The notes beneath the pieces are model-generated. The model was not told where the DNA came from. It did no database searches and saw only the letters and a program-made list of their open reading frames with translations. The translations under genes were made by a program, and so were the position numbers. Of a stretch of 64,000 nucleotides of DNA, positions 23,101-34,590 are shown piece by piece (position 1 is the first letter of the stretch; each line of letters opens with the position of its first letter). The stretch is from positions 30,152,201 to 30,216,200 of the forward strand of contig OY821771.1 of assembly GCA_963682175.1 (NCBI GenBank), read 5' to 3'. Origin of the DNA: Triglochin maritima (lineage: Eukaryota; Streptophyta; Magnoliopsida; Alismatales; Juncaginaceae).

Positions 23101-24114
23101 CAAATGAAGATGGGAACTTATGTTTGTACATAGTTATTATAAAAAAAGAAAAAAAAAGTACAATAAAAGACTCCTTCAGTGAGCATCGATTGTTGTGGGC
23201 TCCAACCCTTGTGTATTTGGGCCCCAGTTCTTTCACCTATTTGGATCCCTTCTTTAGCTTCTCACAGGTTTTGAGGGAATTTGGGTTGTGTCCATCAACA
23301 TGACCTTGAACTTCCCTTTGTACTTCACGTTGGTGAGATCTATTCTTTTTCATGCATAGCTCCATGTAGTATCTTGCTCGCATTCATTAAGGACAATGCA
23401 TGAAGTAGGTGTGGGGGGGTGTTTTACGTGTGTACAAAGTCGAGTCTTTTCTTTCGATTTTGTTTTCTTTTGTTTGCATTTAGGGTCATGTTAGTGTGCT
23501 GCATTTAATATCGATATATTTGCTTGCCATGATCCTTGGGTGACTTATCTTCTTTTGCTTGCCTAGTGCTTTAAAATTTCCACATTTCTTTCAAAATCTT
23601 CATGTGTTTGCGAAAGAAAATGTTTTGTGGGTTTTGCGTATGTTTAGCATGTGCAAAACCGTTGAGAGGCAAAGTAAAAAGAAAGCTCCCAAAATTGTCT
23701 TGAACTTGATGGACCTTAGACTTTGTATCACTTGAGGATCTTGAGGTGTCCATGTATTTTCACTTAATTCCTTATTTAACTTGCACGAATGGTTCATTAG
23801 GCTAGGTGTGGACTGATTACCTATATAGAGTCGGCCCGTAGGATTACCGCGTCCATTGATCGACAAAATTTGTCCAACGAGTCGAGTGTCTAGATTGAAT
23901 AATGCATCTTGTTCGGATTTTGTGGGTATATCCGCTGAAAACCCTCAGGAGACAACACTCCTCCTCCTTGGCAACAAAGAGGTTTAACGGTTTGTTGCAC
24001 GTGCTAAGTGCAACCGTGATTCCTACGAAAGTGAGTTTGGATTTCTTGTTTTTCGTATGCTTTTTCCTATCTTTGTTTTGCTCGGGACTAGCAAAAGTTA
24101 GGTGTGGGGGTATT
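23101..24114 (+). other. 3' noncoding region of element B
   Basis: A second polypurine-like tract gtaggtgtggggggg lies at 23405-23419, about 690 bp before the real tract at 24098-24114. The hairpin pair is present: an 8-bp stem with one mismatch closing GCAA (23963-23982), and gttgcac/gtgcaac (23994-24014). No ORF is supported. Confidence 0.7.
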
Positions 24115-25647
24115 TGATTGGCATCATTTCATGTTTATATTTGTATCTTATATCCATTATCTTTCACCTAAACAATGCTATGTTACAAGTTTTATGTTTA
24201 GTTTTCAGTAATAAATAGGTTTGAAGAGATGAAGCATAAAAGGACCCAAAAGCTGGGAAAATTGACTGAATTGTGAGATCTGGGTACTAAGATGCAAGGG
24301 AGAAGGACCTGAATGTAAGATAGAAGGACCTAAGAGCAAAACAGAATACTCCACACCATCATGGGGAGTATTTTACCAATTCGATTCGGGTCGGAGCTCC
24401 AACAAGTCAAGTAACCGCATCAAAGACCAACAGTACCAGGAAGAAAAGCCCACAACAAATTCCAACGCGATCTGAAGTTTTTGGACCGCCAATTGGCAGT
24501 CCATATTACTCAGGATCCGCCCAAATTTCTCCTGGACTTGTATTAATGTTCGTTTAGGCTATTTTTGGTATTGGTTTAGTCCCACATCGGGGAATTGTCC
24601 CCGATTAGCTTTTTCCATGCTTATAAATAGAACTCTTCACCTTCCATTGTAATTACCCATTGCTTGGTGGCATTCTCTCTACTAAGGAGTGAGCCTTGAA
24701 GCAAAAACTCAAGGTGGAGAAGAATGTTACCTTCAATGTGAGTCATTTGTTAATAAAATAATTCTTCTAGTTTCTTTTAATCTTGTCTTTAAATTTATGC
24801 ATGTTTGTTTAGTCTTTCCTTTCCTTTTAAGCTTCTTTAATACTTCTTGCTTTCTTAGTTAACTTTGATTTCAGTATAATGCTTTCTTTTGTTAATATAG
24901 TTAGTGTAATGAGTAGTGAGTAGTTCCATCCCCATTTGGGGGGTGGAGAAATATGTGATATAATCATGTAGTGTATTAAGTGTGTGTTATCTTTATCCCT
25001 TGAGCTTTATATGATTTCCATAACCATCTAATGGGTTTTCACTCTTATCTTTGATATGCTAATGCTCTTGAATGAAGCTTAGCTTATGCTTTGATTAGTG
25101 GACCTATTTTATGGGGAATGATAAGGTTAGGATATGGTTGAAGTTAATATTAGAAACACAATTTGTAGTGTATGTGCTCTTGTTGCCTTTACCTTAGCTA
25201 ATGTCTTGTATGTTTTAATGATGTAGTCTTATCTTAATTCATGTGGAGGCAGAGTAGGGTCTAGTCTTTATACTTGAGTTCATTTAGCTTCATTCCAATT
25301 ATTGTCTTGTATGTTTTAATGATGTAGTCTTATCTTAATTCATGTGGAGGCAAAGTTGGATGTAGTTTTATGATTTCATGCACTACATGTTGTGAGGAGC
25401 TTAATTGAACACACACACACACATCTTCATATTCACATTATTTCTCTACCCCCTATGGGGCTTAGTTTTATTGCTTTTCTTCCATTTCCATTTGCACCTT
25501 AGTGTAGTGTAATCAACCTTTCTCTCCTTCTTTTTACCTCTCACCTTCGAACAAACCAATCGTCGACACACCTCCCAGTGGACGACCCGTATTTGCTACC
25601 GTTTCAACGCGGCCGTGCACTTGCGGTTAATATAAAACGATCAATCA
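24115..25647 (+). repeat. 3' LTR of element B
   Basis: It starts TGATTGGCATC after the polypurine tract and ends CGATCAATCA, 1533 bp. It is very similar to the solo LTR at 18507-20042. The flank caaat at 25648-25652 belongs to the RNase H gene of C. An imperfect tandem repeat of about 115 bp occupies 25195-25380. Confidence 0.9.
24579..24630 (+). promoter_or_regulatory. USE plus TATA promoter in the LTR of element B
   Basis: GTCCCACATCG is at 24579-24589 and TATAAATAG at 24622-24630, separated by 32 bp. The gap contains the near-palindrome GGGGAATTGTCCCC. Confidence 0.7.
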
Positions 25648-26923
25648 CAAATATGATCGCGAGGAACTCTTTCTCAGTAACGGAGTAGTTGAGTTGGGCA
25701 TCTTTGAGAGTATGACTTGCATTATAGATCACATGAGGCAATTTGTCAACTTTCTGACCCAAAACAACTCCTATCGCATAATCAGATGTATCACACATCA
25801 ACTCGAAAGGTAGAGTCCACACCAGTGCCTTAATAATAGGAGTGGAGGTCAACTCATGCTTTAGAAACTCAAATTCAGTCATGCACTCGGGTGTGAACTC
25901 AAAAGAGGTGCCTTTATCAAGCAAGCTCGTCAAGGGGTGAGCTATCTTGCTGAAATCTTTAATAAAATGTCAGTAAAACCAGCATGTCCAAGGAATGACC
26001 AAATTTCTTTGACTGGGGTGGGCGGTGGAAGCTTAGAAATAAGCTCAATCTTTGCCTTATCCACCTCAATCCTATCACAAGATACTACATGACCCAATAC
26101 AATGCTTTTTGTAACCATGAAATGACATTTTTCCCAATTACGGGCTAAGTTCGTTTCCGAACACCTCTTGAGAACAAGGCTCAAGTGGTGCAAGCACTCA
26201 TCAAAGAAGGTTCCATGAACTGAGAAATCATCCATGAAAATATCAAGGAAGTTCTCGACCATGTCGGAAAAGATACTCAACATGCAACGTTGGAATGTTG
26301 CTGGTGCATTGCAAAGTCCAAAAGGCATGCGTCTATACGTAAACGTCCCAAAAGGACATGTGAACGTGGTTTTCTCTTGATCTTCAGGAGCAATTGGGAT
26401 TTGATTGTACCCTAAATAACCATCGAGATAGCAGTAGTAGGCATGCCCGACGAGTCTCTCTAACATCTGGTCGATGAAAGGTAGAGGGAAGTGATCCTTA
26501 CACGTGACCACGTTAAACTTCCTATAGTCAATGCAGACTCGCCACCCAGTTTGAAGTCGTGTTGGAACAAATTCATTGCTTTCATTCTGGACAATAGTGA
26601 TACCCGACTTCTCGGGCACAACCTGGACAAGACGTACCCAAGCACTGTCCGAAATGGGAAAAATGATGCCATGATATAAACATTTGATGATCTCTTTCTT
26701 AACTACTTCTGTCATGGGTTGATATAAACGCCTTTGTGGGTCACGACGTGGTCATGCCTCATCCTCCATATAGATAAGGTGTTGCATGACATCGGGACTT
26801 ATCCCTTTAATGTCCTTCAAGGACCACCCAATGGCTGATTTGTGCTCCTTTAGGACTTGAATCAAACGTTCTTCCCGATCATTAGTCAACGTCAATGAAA
26901 TAATCACCGGAAATGACCTATCG
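25648..26923 (-). pseudogene. Reverse transcriptase and RNase H of element C
   Basis: Reading leftward from 26923: the linker between protease and RT (VLKEHKSAIGW near 26850), an in-frame stop near 26756, then a Ty3-gypsy RT domain of about 255 residues. Visible motifs are GWRVCIDYRK (about 26549), LPFIDQMLER, GYNQI, CPFGTFTYRRMPFGLCNAP (about 26330) and the catalytic FMDD at 26227-26238, the usual Athila variant of YxDD. A frameshift or stop near 25935 precedes the RNase H start, including DTSDYAIGVVLGQ and the TEKE motif. The LTR of B cuts the frame at 25647. It copies RNA into DNA in intact relatives; here it is a broken fragment. Confidence 0.9.
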
Positions 26924-27076
26924 CACTAGTGCAGAATAGGCTTTACTCGACGCCCAATAGACGTCGGCTATTATAACGACCGACGTCTAGTAGGGAGAGG
27001 ACAGAATAGATGTCGCTCGTTACTATGGCCGACGTCTATGTGATACTATAGACGTCGGCTATTGGAATACTGCGTT
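26924..27076 (+). repeat. Left TIR and subterminal repeats of CACTA element F, outer part
   Basis: After the terminal CACTA, several copies of atagacgtcgg in both orientations occur (around 26952, 26979, 27008, 27032 and 27050). GACGTC is palindromic. Such subterminal arrays bind the second transposon-encoded protein in CACTA elements. The array is cut by copia G and resumes at 34194. Confidence 0.85.
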
Positions 27077-27081
27077 TATCC

Positions 27082-28752
27082 TGTTGGCTTTTTGGCCCTT
27101 TAATCTTAATTTTGATGATTAACAAACTACTATTATGCATAACTTCAATTACAACATCACACACATCATATTATCAAATTGCATAGATATTGTGTATTCC
27201 TAACAATGTAGGTGATCAAACCAAGGGACTAATCAACTTCAAGATCAAGGCTCAAGACTTGTAATCATAACTCAAGGACTTCATATGTAATTTTCCATTT
27301 ATTTGAGTTATAGGATCAAATGTACACTTGATGCACAAAAGGATAAACCCGTCTATCTCAGTCGACCGTGACCTTATCGGATTACTGAACCAGGTTCCCA
27401 ACGGATAACCGAGTGTCTCTCGGTGAACCGTTCCCTATAGAGTCAGTAAACTCTTATCTCCTGGAACATTTGTTTTGGTGTACCGAAACATAGTCGGTCA
27501 ACCGTCTCCTAGAGTCAGTAGAAAACTTGATCTCCTGGAATCCTTGTTTCGGAGTACCGAACCTTATCCGGTCGACCGTGTCTCGATTCCCAGTAGCTTC
27601 GAATTATTCCCTGGACATCGCTATTCGGTCTTCCGAAGAGAGATTGGTCATCCGAACTTCTATGTATCTTTAGGCCTAAACCGACTTCTTCTTATTGGCC
27701 CACGTGGCACAACTAACTCCACCAGTCTTATATTTTGTCGTTTAGCCACATCCTTTGAAACATCCATACCGGTCTACCGATGGATCTTCGGATTACCGAA
27801 GTGTTGTTATATGTTATATCGTAACGGCTATTTTTCCACGTAATATTTCGACCGTTATCGATAAACCAATTTCCCATACAATGTCAGCCAAAAACCCGCA
27901 CATGTATCGGTCAACCGAACATACAACGGTCTACCGAACATGATCACCGAGTCACACCAAATCTTTACTGTCCACTCTTGAACGGTGCACCGAAGTGATC
28001 TTGGTCAACCAAAATTAATTATCCGATATTAGGAAAAAGCTACTGGAAGTTGGTGAACGGTTATCCGACCTATATTCGGTTAACCGATTTCTTGTTTCTG
28101 ACCACTACTTCGGACTACCGTGTTTCCAACGGTCGACCGAATCTTTCTCGATTTCTGCCCGAGCTTAAGTCACATCTTGTTTTCACTTGGTCCAATCCTC
28201 ACCAACTTACCATAACGGCTCTATTTGTTTTGAAGGCTATATAAGCTTCACTTAAGAGACACATTCAGAACCTTACTTGAAAAATATCAATCCTATTCTT
28301 GTGCTCTCAATCTTCAAGCCTTCAAAGCTCCACCAACTCTCATACTTCCACTAAATTCACTCCAAGCTTAAATCATATCCTTGAGTGCATTCAAGTTAGA
28401 GTTCAACAACCACATTCAATTTCCATTGTGTTGTAAAGCTTCGAGGAAGCACCCTCTCGGGTTGTGAGAGGAGATCCGAGCAAGGTGAGGGTGTTCGCAA
28501 GGCTCCGATTGTAAGAGGGTTTATCTTCTACCCGGAACGAAGATAATAGTGAATTCTCGAGTAGGGATCGGAGGATCAATCAGAACTTGAGGAGAGGACT
28601 AGATCACGGTGGTGTGATCGAACCTCTATAAATCTCCAGAGTCATCTTGTGGTTTGCATTCTTTCCCTTACTATTTTAATTGTGCAATAGTTTAAGAAAA
28701 TTAGGAGATAATCTATTCACCCCCCTCTAGATTAGTGACCGATTAACTTACA
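27082..28752 (+). repeat. 5' LTR of copia G
   Basis: It starts TGTTGGCTTTTTGG and ends AACTTACA next to the primer site, 1671 bp. TATA-like ggctatataag is at 28227-28237. A short indel near the end (ccgat) distinguishes it from the 3' LTR. Confidence 0.92.
27360..28140. repeat. CGG-N4-CCG motif array in copia G LTR
   Basis: About twenty decamers of form CGG-N4-CCG or one-base variants lie in 780 bp upstream of the TATA box, many extended to aacggt-N-accgaa or ttcggt-N-accgaa. The 3' LTR carries the same array at about 32800-33590. Confidence 0.8.
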
Positions 28753-28754
28753 TT

Positions 28755-28766
28755 TGGTATCAGAGC
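28755..28766 (+). other. Primer binding site of copia G (initiator tRNA-Met)
   Basis: TGGTATCAGAGC is the standard copia primer site complementary to the 3' end of plant initiator tRNA-Met. Confidence 0.9.
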
Positions 28767-28795
28767 ATAGGTTTACTCATATAATCCATTTAGCC

Positions 28796-30099
28796 ATGGA
28801 GAGTAGCACTAATCAACTTAGAGAATGATTATCTACCACTAGACCCCCTTTGCTTACCGGAAATAATTATACACATTGGAAGAATAGAATGAGAATCTAC
28901 ATCCAATCAATTTCCTTAAAAATGTGGATATTCCTTGGTAGTAAATATGTTCCACCCACTAGTGAACAATTAGCAACATTAACTGATGATATAATTGCTA
29001 ATGCCGAGATGAATGCAAAACTCATGAACATATTTGCTTGTGGAGTAGATACTCAAGAATATGGTAGGATTAGCGGATATGATACCGCTTATGAGATATG
29101 GAAATTACTTGAATCTCATCATGAATGATCATCTAGAATGAAAGAAACTAGGGTTGATATATTTGTGCGTAAATATGAATTATTCTCTATGCAACCCGGT
29201 GAAAGTATAAGCGAGATGAACACTCGCTTCACCGAGATTACTAACAATTTGAAGAATCTTGGTAAGAAGGTAAATGAAGGTGACAAGGTGAGAAAAATTC
29301 TTCGATCTCTCTCAAACGATTGGGAAAAAAGACAACCACCATTGAGGAAGCTCAAGATCTCAACACATTGTCGATGGAGGATCTCATCGGAAGCCTTATG
29401 GCTTGTGAGATTCAAATGAATGGGAGAAAAGAGATGGAGAGCTTGAAAAAGAAAGAAAAATTCATTGCTCTTAAGGCTAACCTTGAATCCGAAAAATCGG
29501 ATGACGATGAGAGTGATGAAGAGCTTGCAATGATGGTTAAGAGATTCAAGAAGCGATGGATAAAAGACAAATTTCAAAGAAAGAGAAGGGATGATGGAGA
29601 AAGCTCAAAAGGCCCTATTTGTTATGGATGTGATAAAATTGGACATATAAAGAAAGATTGTCCCTTGATCCAATCCAAGGAAAGGAAAGAGAAAAAGAGA
29701 AGAGAGAATGAAGAAAAAGAAAGGAGATTCAAAAGAAGAGAGAAGAAGTATAAGGAGAAGAAAAAGGCCATCAAGGCAACTTGGGATGGATCATCCGAGT
29801 CATCCTCCGGTTCTTCAAGTGAGTCGAAAAATGAAGAAGCTCATCTATGCCTCTACACTCAAGAAGAAATCGATGGAGAATTAGATGGTGCATCTTCGTC
29901 AAGCGAGCAAGACGAACCCAACACTTGCAATGTCGCCAAAGATGGAGAAAATGAGGTAATCTCAACTCATGAATCAAACTCATATGATGAATTACTAGAT
30001 GCTTTTCATGAATTGATTGAAAAATGTGACATACTAAGGCACAAAAGTAAATTATCTAGGAAAGCTAATCATGATCTAGCTTGTATAAATGAATCATAA
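28796..30099 (+). pseudogene. Copia gag of element G
   Basis: The frame begins at ATG 28796 and is interrupted by stops at 28826 and 29126 and by a frameshift near 29320. It encodes the gag_pre/UBN2-type sequence of plant copia elements (LTGNNYTHWKNRM, then GYDTAYEIWKLLE and MNTRFTEITNNLK) followed by a zinc knuckle CYGCDKIGHIKKDC (CX2CX4HX4C, about 29620-29661). A highly charged Lys/Glu-rich region with predicted coiled-coil character and an acidic Ser-rich tail come next. It ends at 30099 without protease or pol. The protein would package element RNA in intact relatives. Confidence 0.85.
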
Positions 30100-30808
30100 T
30101 TCATCTCATTTGCTCACAATTTATTGCATTGTTTGATTTGTTGGTCTGTCCACACACAACGGATGACCGAACATGGTTCGGTGGACCGGATTGTGTCTGG
30201 ACAGGGATTCGGACTTGGTCTGGATTCACTGTTTCGGTACACCGTGTTGTACACGGTCGACCGTTAGTTTTTCTATGCTAAAATTAGTAATCTTCCCTGT
30301 TCTGATTCCACCGGTTATCTGAATCCCGTTCGGACGACCGCGACTGTTTGGTGAGTTTTTGAATTCTTCGTTGACCTTTTTTTAAACGAATCTGGTTTTT
30401 GAATTCTTGGTATCCGATTTTTAATCGGATGACCATTGTGGAAAGTTTGCACTTCATTTTTCCCCCTCAACGGACGACCGAACACGCTTCGGTCATCAGT
30501 GACCCAGTTCCAGTAAAGTTCTTTACTTACTGTTGTCTTCCTGACGGTATACCGAAGCCCTTTCGGTCGACCGAAGCGCGGCATTTTCTAGCCATTGGAA
30601 CTGGTCCAACGGTCTTCCGAGACAATTATGGATGACTATTGGACATGTTTTTTCATGTTTGCAAACACCTTCATTCTCCCATCTACTATATATTTTGGCT
30701 CCCCTCTTCCATTTCTATCATCCCCAAAACCAAAAATCTTCCAAAGCACACTTTTGCTTCCTCTCTTTTCTCACTTCAAATCTTTCATCACTTCCTCCAT
30801 TCCTCTTC
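30100..30808 (+). other. Noncoding spacer of copia G
   Basis: About 700 bp between gag and the extra ORF. A second cluster of CGG-N4-CCG motifs occurs at 30170-30620, like that in the LTR. No pol remnant is visible. The stretch 30630-30805 is pyrimidine-rich and may be the leader of the following ORF. Confidence 0.6.
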
Positions 30809-32194
30809 ATGGGTCAAAGAAAAATTTGCTCTTCCAAGAAGGCGGTGGAACCACCGACGAACCCAACAACTAGGAGATGAAAGAAACCCGCTCCACCGGC
30901 AAAGAAGACAAGACTCAACCCCGACATACCTTCTTCTTCTACAAATCCGACAAGCGAACCCATCGACGAGTATCTTCGGCCTTTCAAAAATGGGATCTTC
31001 TACAATCTAAAGGCGGAGGAGCACTACTACACTATTAGTGGTGCAAATCCAATTCCGGTGCGGAAGATCATCCTCAAAGATTTCGAGTCGATTGGTCTCT
31101 CCACCTATTTCATGGTCGATAATCTTGGCATCTTCTTTCATGACAAACTTCCGGTCCCTTTCTCCACGGAAGCTTGTCGTCAATTTTATGCAAATCTCCG
31201 GGAGACTACCGCTCTTGATGGTACTCAAGCGGCGCTAACAACCCAAGTCGATTCCATCTCCTTCACTCTCTCTGCCTCTCTCCCCTCGGAGATCACCGGA
31301 CTTCCTAGCACCGGGGAGGACATCTACAATCTTTCTTGGGAGAATGTTTGTGGCTCTATGAGTCAATTTTTGGAGGTGACTCAACCAGAAGTACCTCACG
31401 ATGGCAAGCTTTCCATTCCTCATCTTCCGGTTGTTGGACGTATTCTTTGCCGCTTCATTTCCACTAACCTTTTTGTGCGCAAAGGGCACCATGACGAGCT
31501 TGGCCATCAAATGATGAAGTGCCTTTTCAACCTCTCTACCGGAACACGCACAAATTGGCCCTTGTTTATCATCAATCACATGATATACATTTTCCAGAAG
31601 AAGCGTAACTTTCTCCCTTTCCCCATGTTGATTTCCCTGGTCATCGATCACTTCAACATCCAATTCGACCGCGATCTCTTCAAATCATCCAAGACGGTCA
31701 TCGACAAATACACTCTCAAAAGGATGCGCTCGGGGAAGCAAGCACATGTCGAAGAAGTGGAAGACGATTCCTCTGAAAATGAAGATGACGATGTCTCCAC
31801 CGATGCTCCACGTTGGTCTCCTCCTCCATACGATGCCGATGTAAATCCCAATTGGGATCCCAGCTTGTCTCGAGGTCCTCGACGATACGTTCGTCCCGAA
31901 TGGCCATCTGGCACCGATGCTCAATGGAATCAACCGGCTTGGGCCTATCGTCATGAGAAGCTCTTGGACCGGAATTGTGAAGAGATTCATGAAGTTCGGA
32001 GTTTCGTAAATCGTAACTATCAAGGTATTCAAGACCTCACAACCGACTTCCAATCCTTCCAATTGTCGACGTCGAACTCGCTGAACAAGATCAACAATCA
32101 AATTCGTGTGGTTGGAGACTCTCGTCAAGCCTTTCTCGACTCGCAAAATGAGATGATGGAACTTCTTCGAAACATGAACAAGCCGGACAACTAG
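30809..32194 (+). CDS. Extra ORF of copia G, putative plant transposon protein
   Basis: A frame of 461 codons from ATG 30809 with one in-frame TGA at 30878; the rest (30881-32194) is open. The N-terminus is basic and Pro/Lys-rich. The middle (about 31040-31670) resembles the domain annotated in plant genomes as putative plant transposon protein, with the typical order FYANLRE, VGRILCRFI, PFPMLISLVIDHFNIQF. A Glu/Asp-rich acidic stretch follows (31750-31800), then a Pro/Trp-rich segment and a C-terminal region with coiled-coil character. The family assignment is from memory of motif pattern and is moderate. Its position between gag and the polypurine tract, replacing pol, is unusual. Function is unknown. 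Confidence 0.6.
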
Positions 32195-32525
32195 CCTATC
32201 TTTGTTGCTTGTTCTTGATTCTTGTTTGTTTGATTTGTCTTTTGTTTAAGTGTGTTTGCTTTCGCATCGGCTTTATGCCTTATCTTCCCTTTTAAGAAAT
32301 GCAATTTCATTTTCATATTGTGTGTCTTTTTTGCCCCAAACTTTCATTCCAATGTTCTTTTTGATGGATGTCAAAAGGGGGAGAACAAATGGATACAAAA
32401 TGCTTAATTGAAACATATGAAACTCATGCATTGAGTAAGGGTGAGTTAACATATCTTTTGCATAATTATAGGGGGAGCACTTACACAATTCAACATTAGT
32501 TTGTCATCATCAAAAAGGGGGAGAT
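32195..32525 (+). other. 3' noncoding region and polypurine tract of copia G
   Basis: No ORF. Three short g-rich runs are present (aaaagggggagaac near 32375, atagggggagc near 32470, and aaaaagggggagat at 32512-32525). The last abuts the 3' LTR and is the polypurine tract. Confidence 0.8.
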
Positions 32526-34188
32526 TGTTGGCTTTTTGGCCCTTTAATCTTAATTTTGATGATTAACAAACTACTATTATGCATAACTTCAATTACAACA
32601 TCACACACATCATATTACAAATTGCATAGATATTGTGTATTCCTAACAATGTAGGTGATCAAACCAAGGGACTAATCAACTTCAAGATCAAGGCTCAAGA
32701 CTTGTAATCAAAGTTCAAGGACTTCATATGTAATTTTCCATTTATTTGAGTTATAGGATCAAATGTACACTTGATGCACAAAAGGATAAACCCGTCTATC
32801 TCGGTCGACCGTGACCTTATCAGATTACCGAACCAGGTTCCCAACGGATAACCGAGTGTCTCTCGGTGAACCGTTCCTTATAGAGTCAGTAAACTCTTAT
32901 CTCCTGGAACCTTTGTTTCGGTGTACCGAAACATAGTCGGTCAATCGTCTCCTAGAGTCAGTAGAAAACTTGATCTCCTGGAATCCTTGTTCAGAGTACC
33001 GAACCTTATCCGGTCGACCGTGTCCCCATTCCCAGTAGCTTCGAATAATTCCCTGGACATCTCTATTCGGTCTTCCGAAGAGAGATCGGTCATCCGAACT
33101 TCTATGTGTCTTTAGGCCTAAACCGATGTCATCTTATTGGCCTACGTGGCACAACTAACTCCACCAGACTTATATTTTGTCGTTTAGCCACATCCTTTGA
33201 AACATCCATACCGGTCTACTGATGGATCTTCGGATTACCGAAGTGTTGTTATATGTTATATCGTAACGGCTATTTTTCCACGTAATATTTCGACCGTTAT
33301 CGATAAACCAATTTCCCATACAATGTCAGCCGAAAACCCGCACATGTATCGGTCAACCGAACATACAATGGTCTACCGAACATGATCACCAAGTACACCA
33401 AATCTTTACTGTCCACTCTTGAACAGTGCACCGAAGTGATCTCGGTCAACCTAAATTAATTATCCGATATTAGGAAAAAGCTACTGGAAGTTGGTGAACG
33501 GTTATCCGACCTATATTCGGTTAACCGAGTTCTTGTTTCTGACCACTACTTCGGACTACTGTGTTTCCAACGGTCGACCGAATCTATCTCGATTTCTGCC
33601 CGAGCTTAAGTCACATCTTGTTTTCACTTGGTCCAATCCTCACCAACTTACCATAACGGCTCTATTTGTTTTGAAGGCTATATAAGCTTCACTTAAGAGA
33701 CACATTCAGAACCTTACTTGCAAAATATCAATCCTATTCTTGTGCTCTCAATCTTCAAGCCTTCAAAGCTCCACCAACTCGCATACTTCCACTAAATTCA
33801 CTCCAAGCTTAAATCATATCCTTGAGTGCATTCAAGTTAGAGTTCAACAACCACATTCAATTTCCATTGTGTTGTAAAGCTTCGAGGAAGCACCCTCTCG
33901 GATTGTGAGAGGAGATCTGAGCAAGGAGAGGGTGTTCGCAAGGATCCGATTGTAAGAGGGTTTATCTTTGACCCGGAACGAAGATAATAGTGAATTCTCG
34001 AGTAGGGATCGGAGGATCAATCGGAACTTGAGGAGAGGACTAGATCACGGTGGTGTGATCGAACCTCTATAAATCTCCGGAGTCATCTTGTGGTTTGCAT
34101 TCTTTCCGTTATTGTTTTAATTGTGCAATAGTTTAAGAAAATTAGGAGATAATCTATTCACCCCCCTCTAGATTAGTGATAACTTGCA
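32526..34188 (+). repeat. 3' LTR of copia G
   Basis: It starts TGTTGGCTTTTTGG and ends AACTTGCA before the duplication tatcc, 1663 bp. Differences from the 5' LTR are scattered point changes and small indels, indicating a fairly young insertion. Confidence 0.92.
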
Positions 34189-34590
34189 TATCCAACATCC
34201 ATAGGGTATAGACGTCGACCCATAGACGTCGGTTGTTAGAATACCCAGTGCATCCGACGTCTATAGGGTATAGACGTCGACCCATAGATGTCGGATGTTA
34301 TAGATGTCCGATGTCTATACTCCCTGCATATAGACGTCGGGGTATAGACGTTGGACAAATATAATATCCGACGTCTATAGGTCTTAAAGAATTCAAACAG
34401 ACGTGTTTCTGTTATTCATTTCAAACGAAATCCCAACTAAACCCTAGTCGTCGCGCGACCGAACTCTCCTCCGCGACCGATCTCCGACCGATCTGCACCG
34501 TCTCCGGCACCGCAGCGACGTCCCATCCTCTCCTCCCCTTCTCCGACCCTATTCTCCTTCTTCCTCTGTCTTCCTCCACATCCTAACCAA
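34189..34590 (+). promoter_or_regulatory. Inner subterminal repeats and leader exon of CACTA element F
   Basis: Copies of atagacgtcgg in both orientations continue from 34205 to 34375. A telo-box-like aaaccctag at 34438-34446 and a GC/pyrimidine-rich leader follow. The leader ends at a donor-like site tgtaagt (gt at 34592). This is the likely promoter and first noncoding exon of the TNP2 gene. Confidence 0.6.

Larger units (their letters stand above)
20587..25647 (+). mobile_element. Gypsy element B, 5'-truncated, with an intact minimal ORF
   Basis: A plus-strand element without 5' LTR or primer site: leader from 20587, ORF 21577-23100, 3' noncoding region, polypurine tract 24098-24114 and 3' LTR 24115-25647. 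The LTR ends directly in the RNase H coding region of element C, so B inserted into C. The left part of B and the matching left flank of C were lost, probably in the rearrangement that joined A to B. Confidence 0.75.
27082..34188 (+). mobile_element. Copia element G, pol-less, with an extra ORF
   Basis: LTRs 27082-28752 and 32526-34188 are highly similar. The duplication tatcc is at 27077-27081 and 34189-34193. Primer site is at 28755-28766 and polypurine tract at 32509-32525. Between them are a broken copia gag, about 700 bp of noncoding DNA and a long ORF unrelated to pol. Integrase, reverse transcriptase and RNase H are absent, so G is non-autonomous. It inserted 158 bp inside the left end of CACTA element F. 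Confidence 0.92.

Noticed and set aside
20043..24115. Solo LTR at 18507-20042 as the missing 5' LTR of element B
   Set aside because: It has its own duplication catcc on both sides and is followed by LTR sequence of A rather than a primer site.
27360..28140. CRISPR-like or satellite array of ggtcgaccg words
   Set aside because: Units are short, degenerate, irregularly spaced and without spacers of fixed length, and the organism is a plant; they lie within copia LTRs.
29119..29577. 152-codon minus-strand ORF over copia gag
   Set aside because: Antisense shadow of the gag reading frame.
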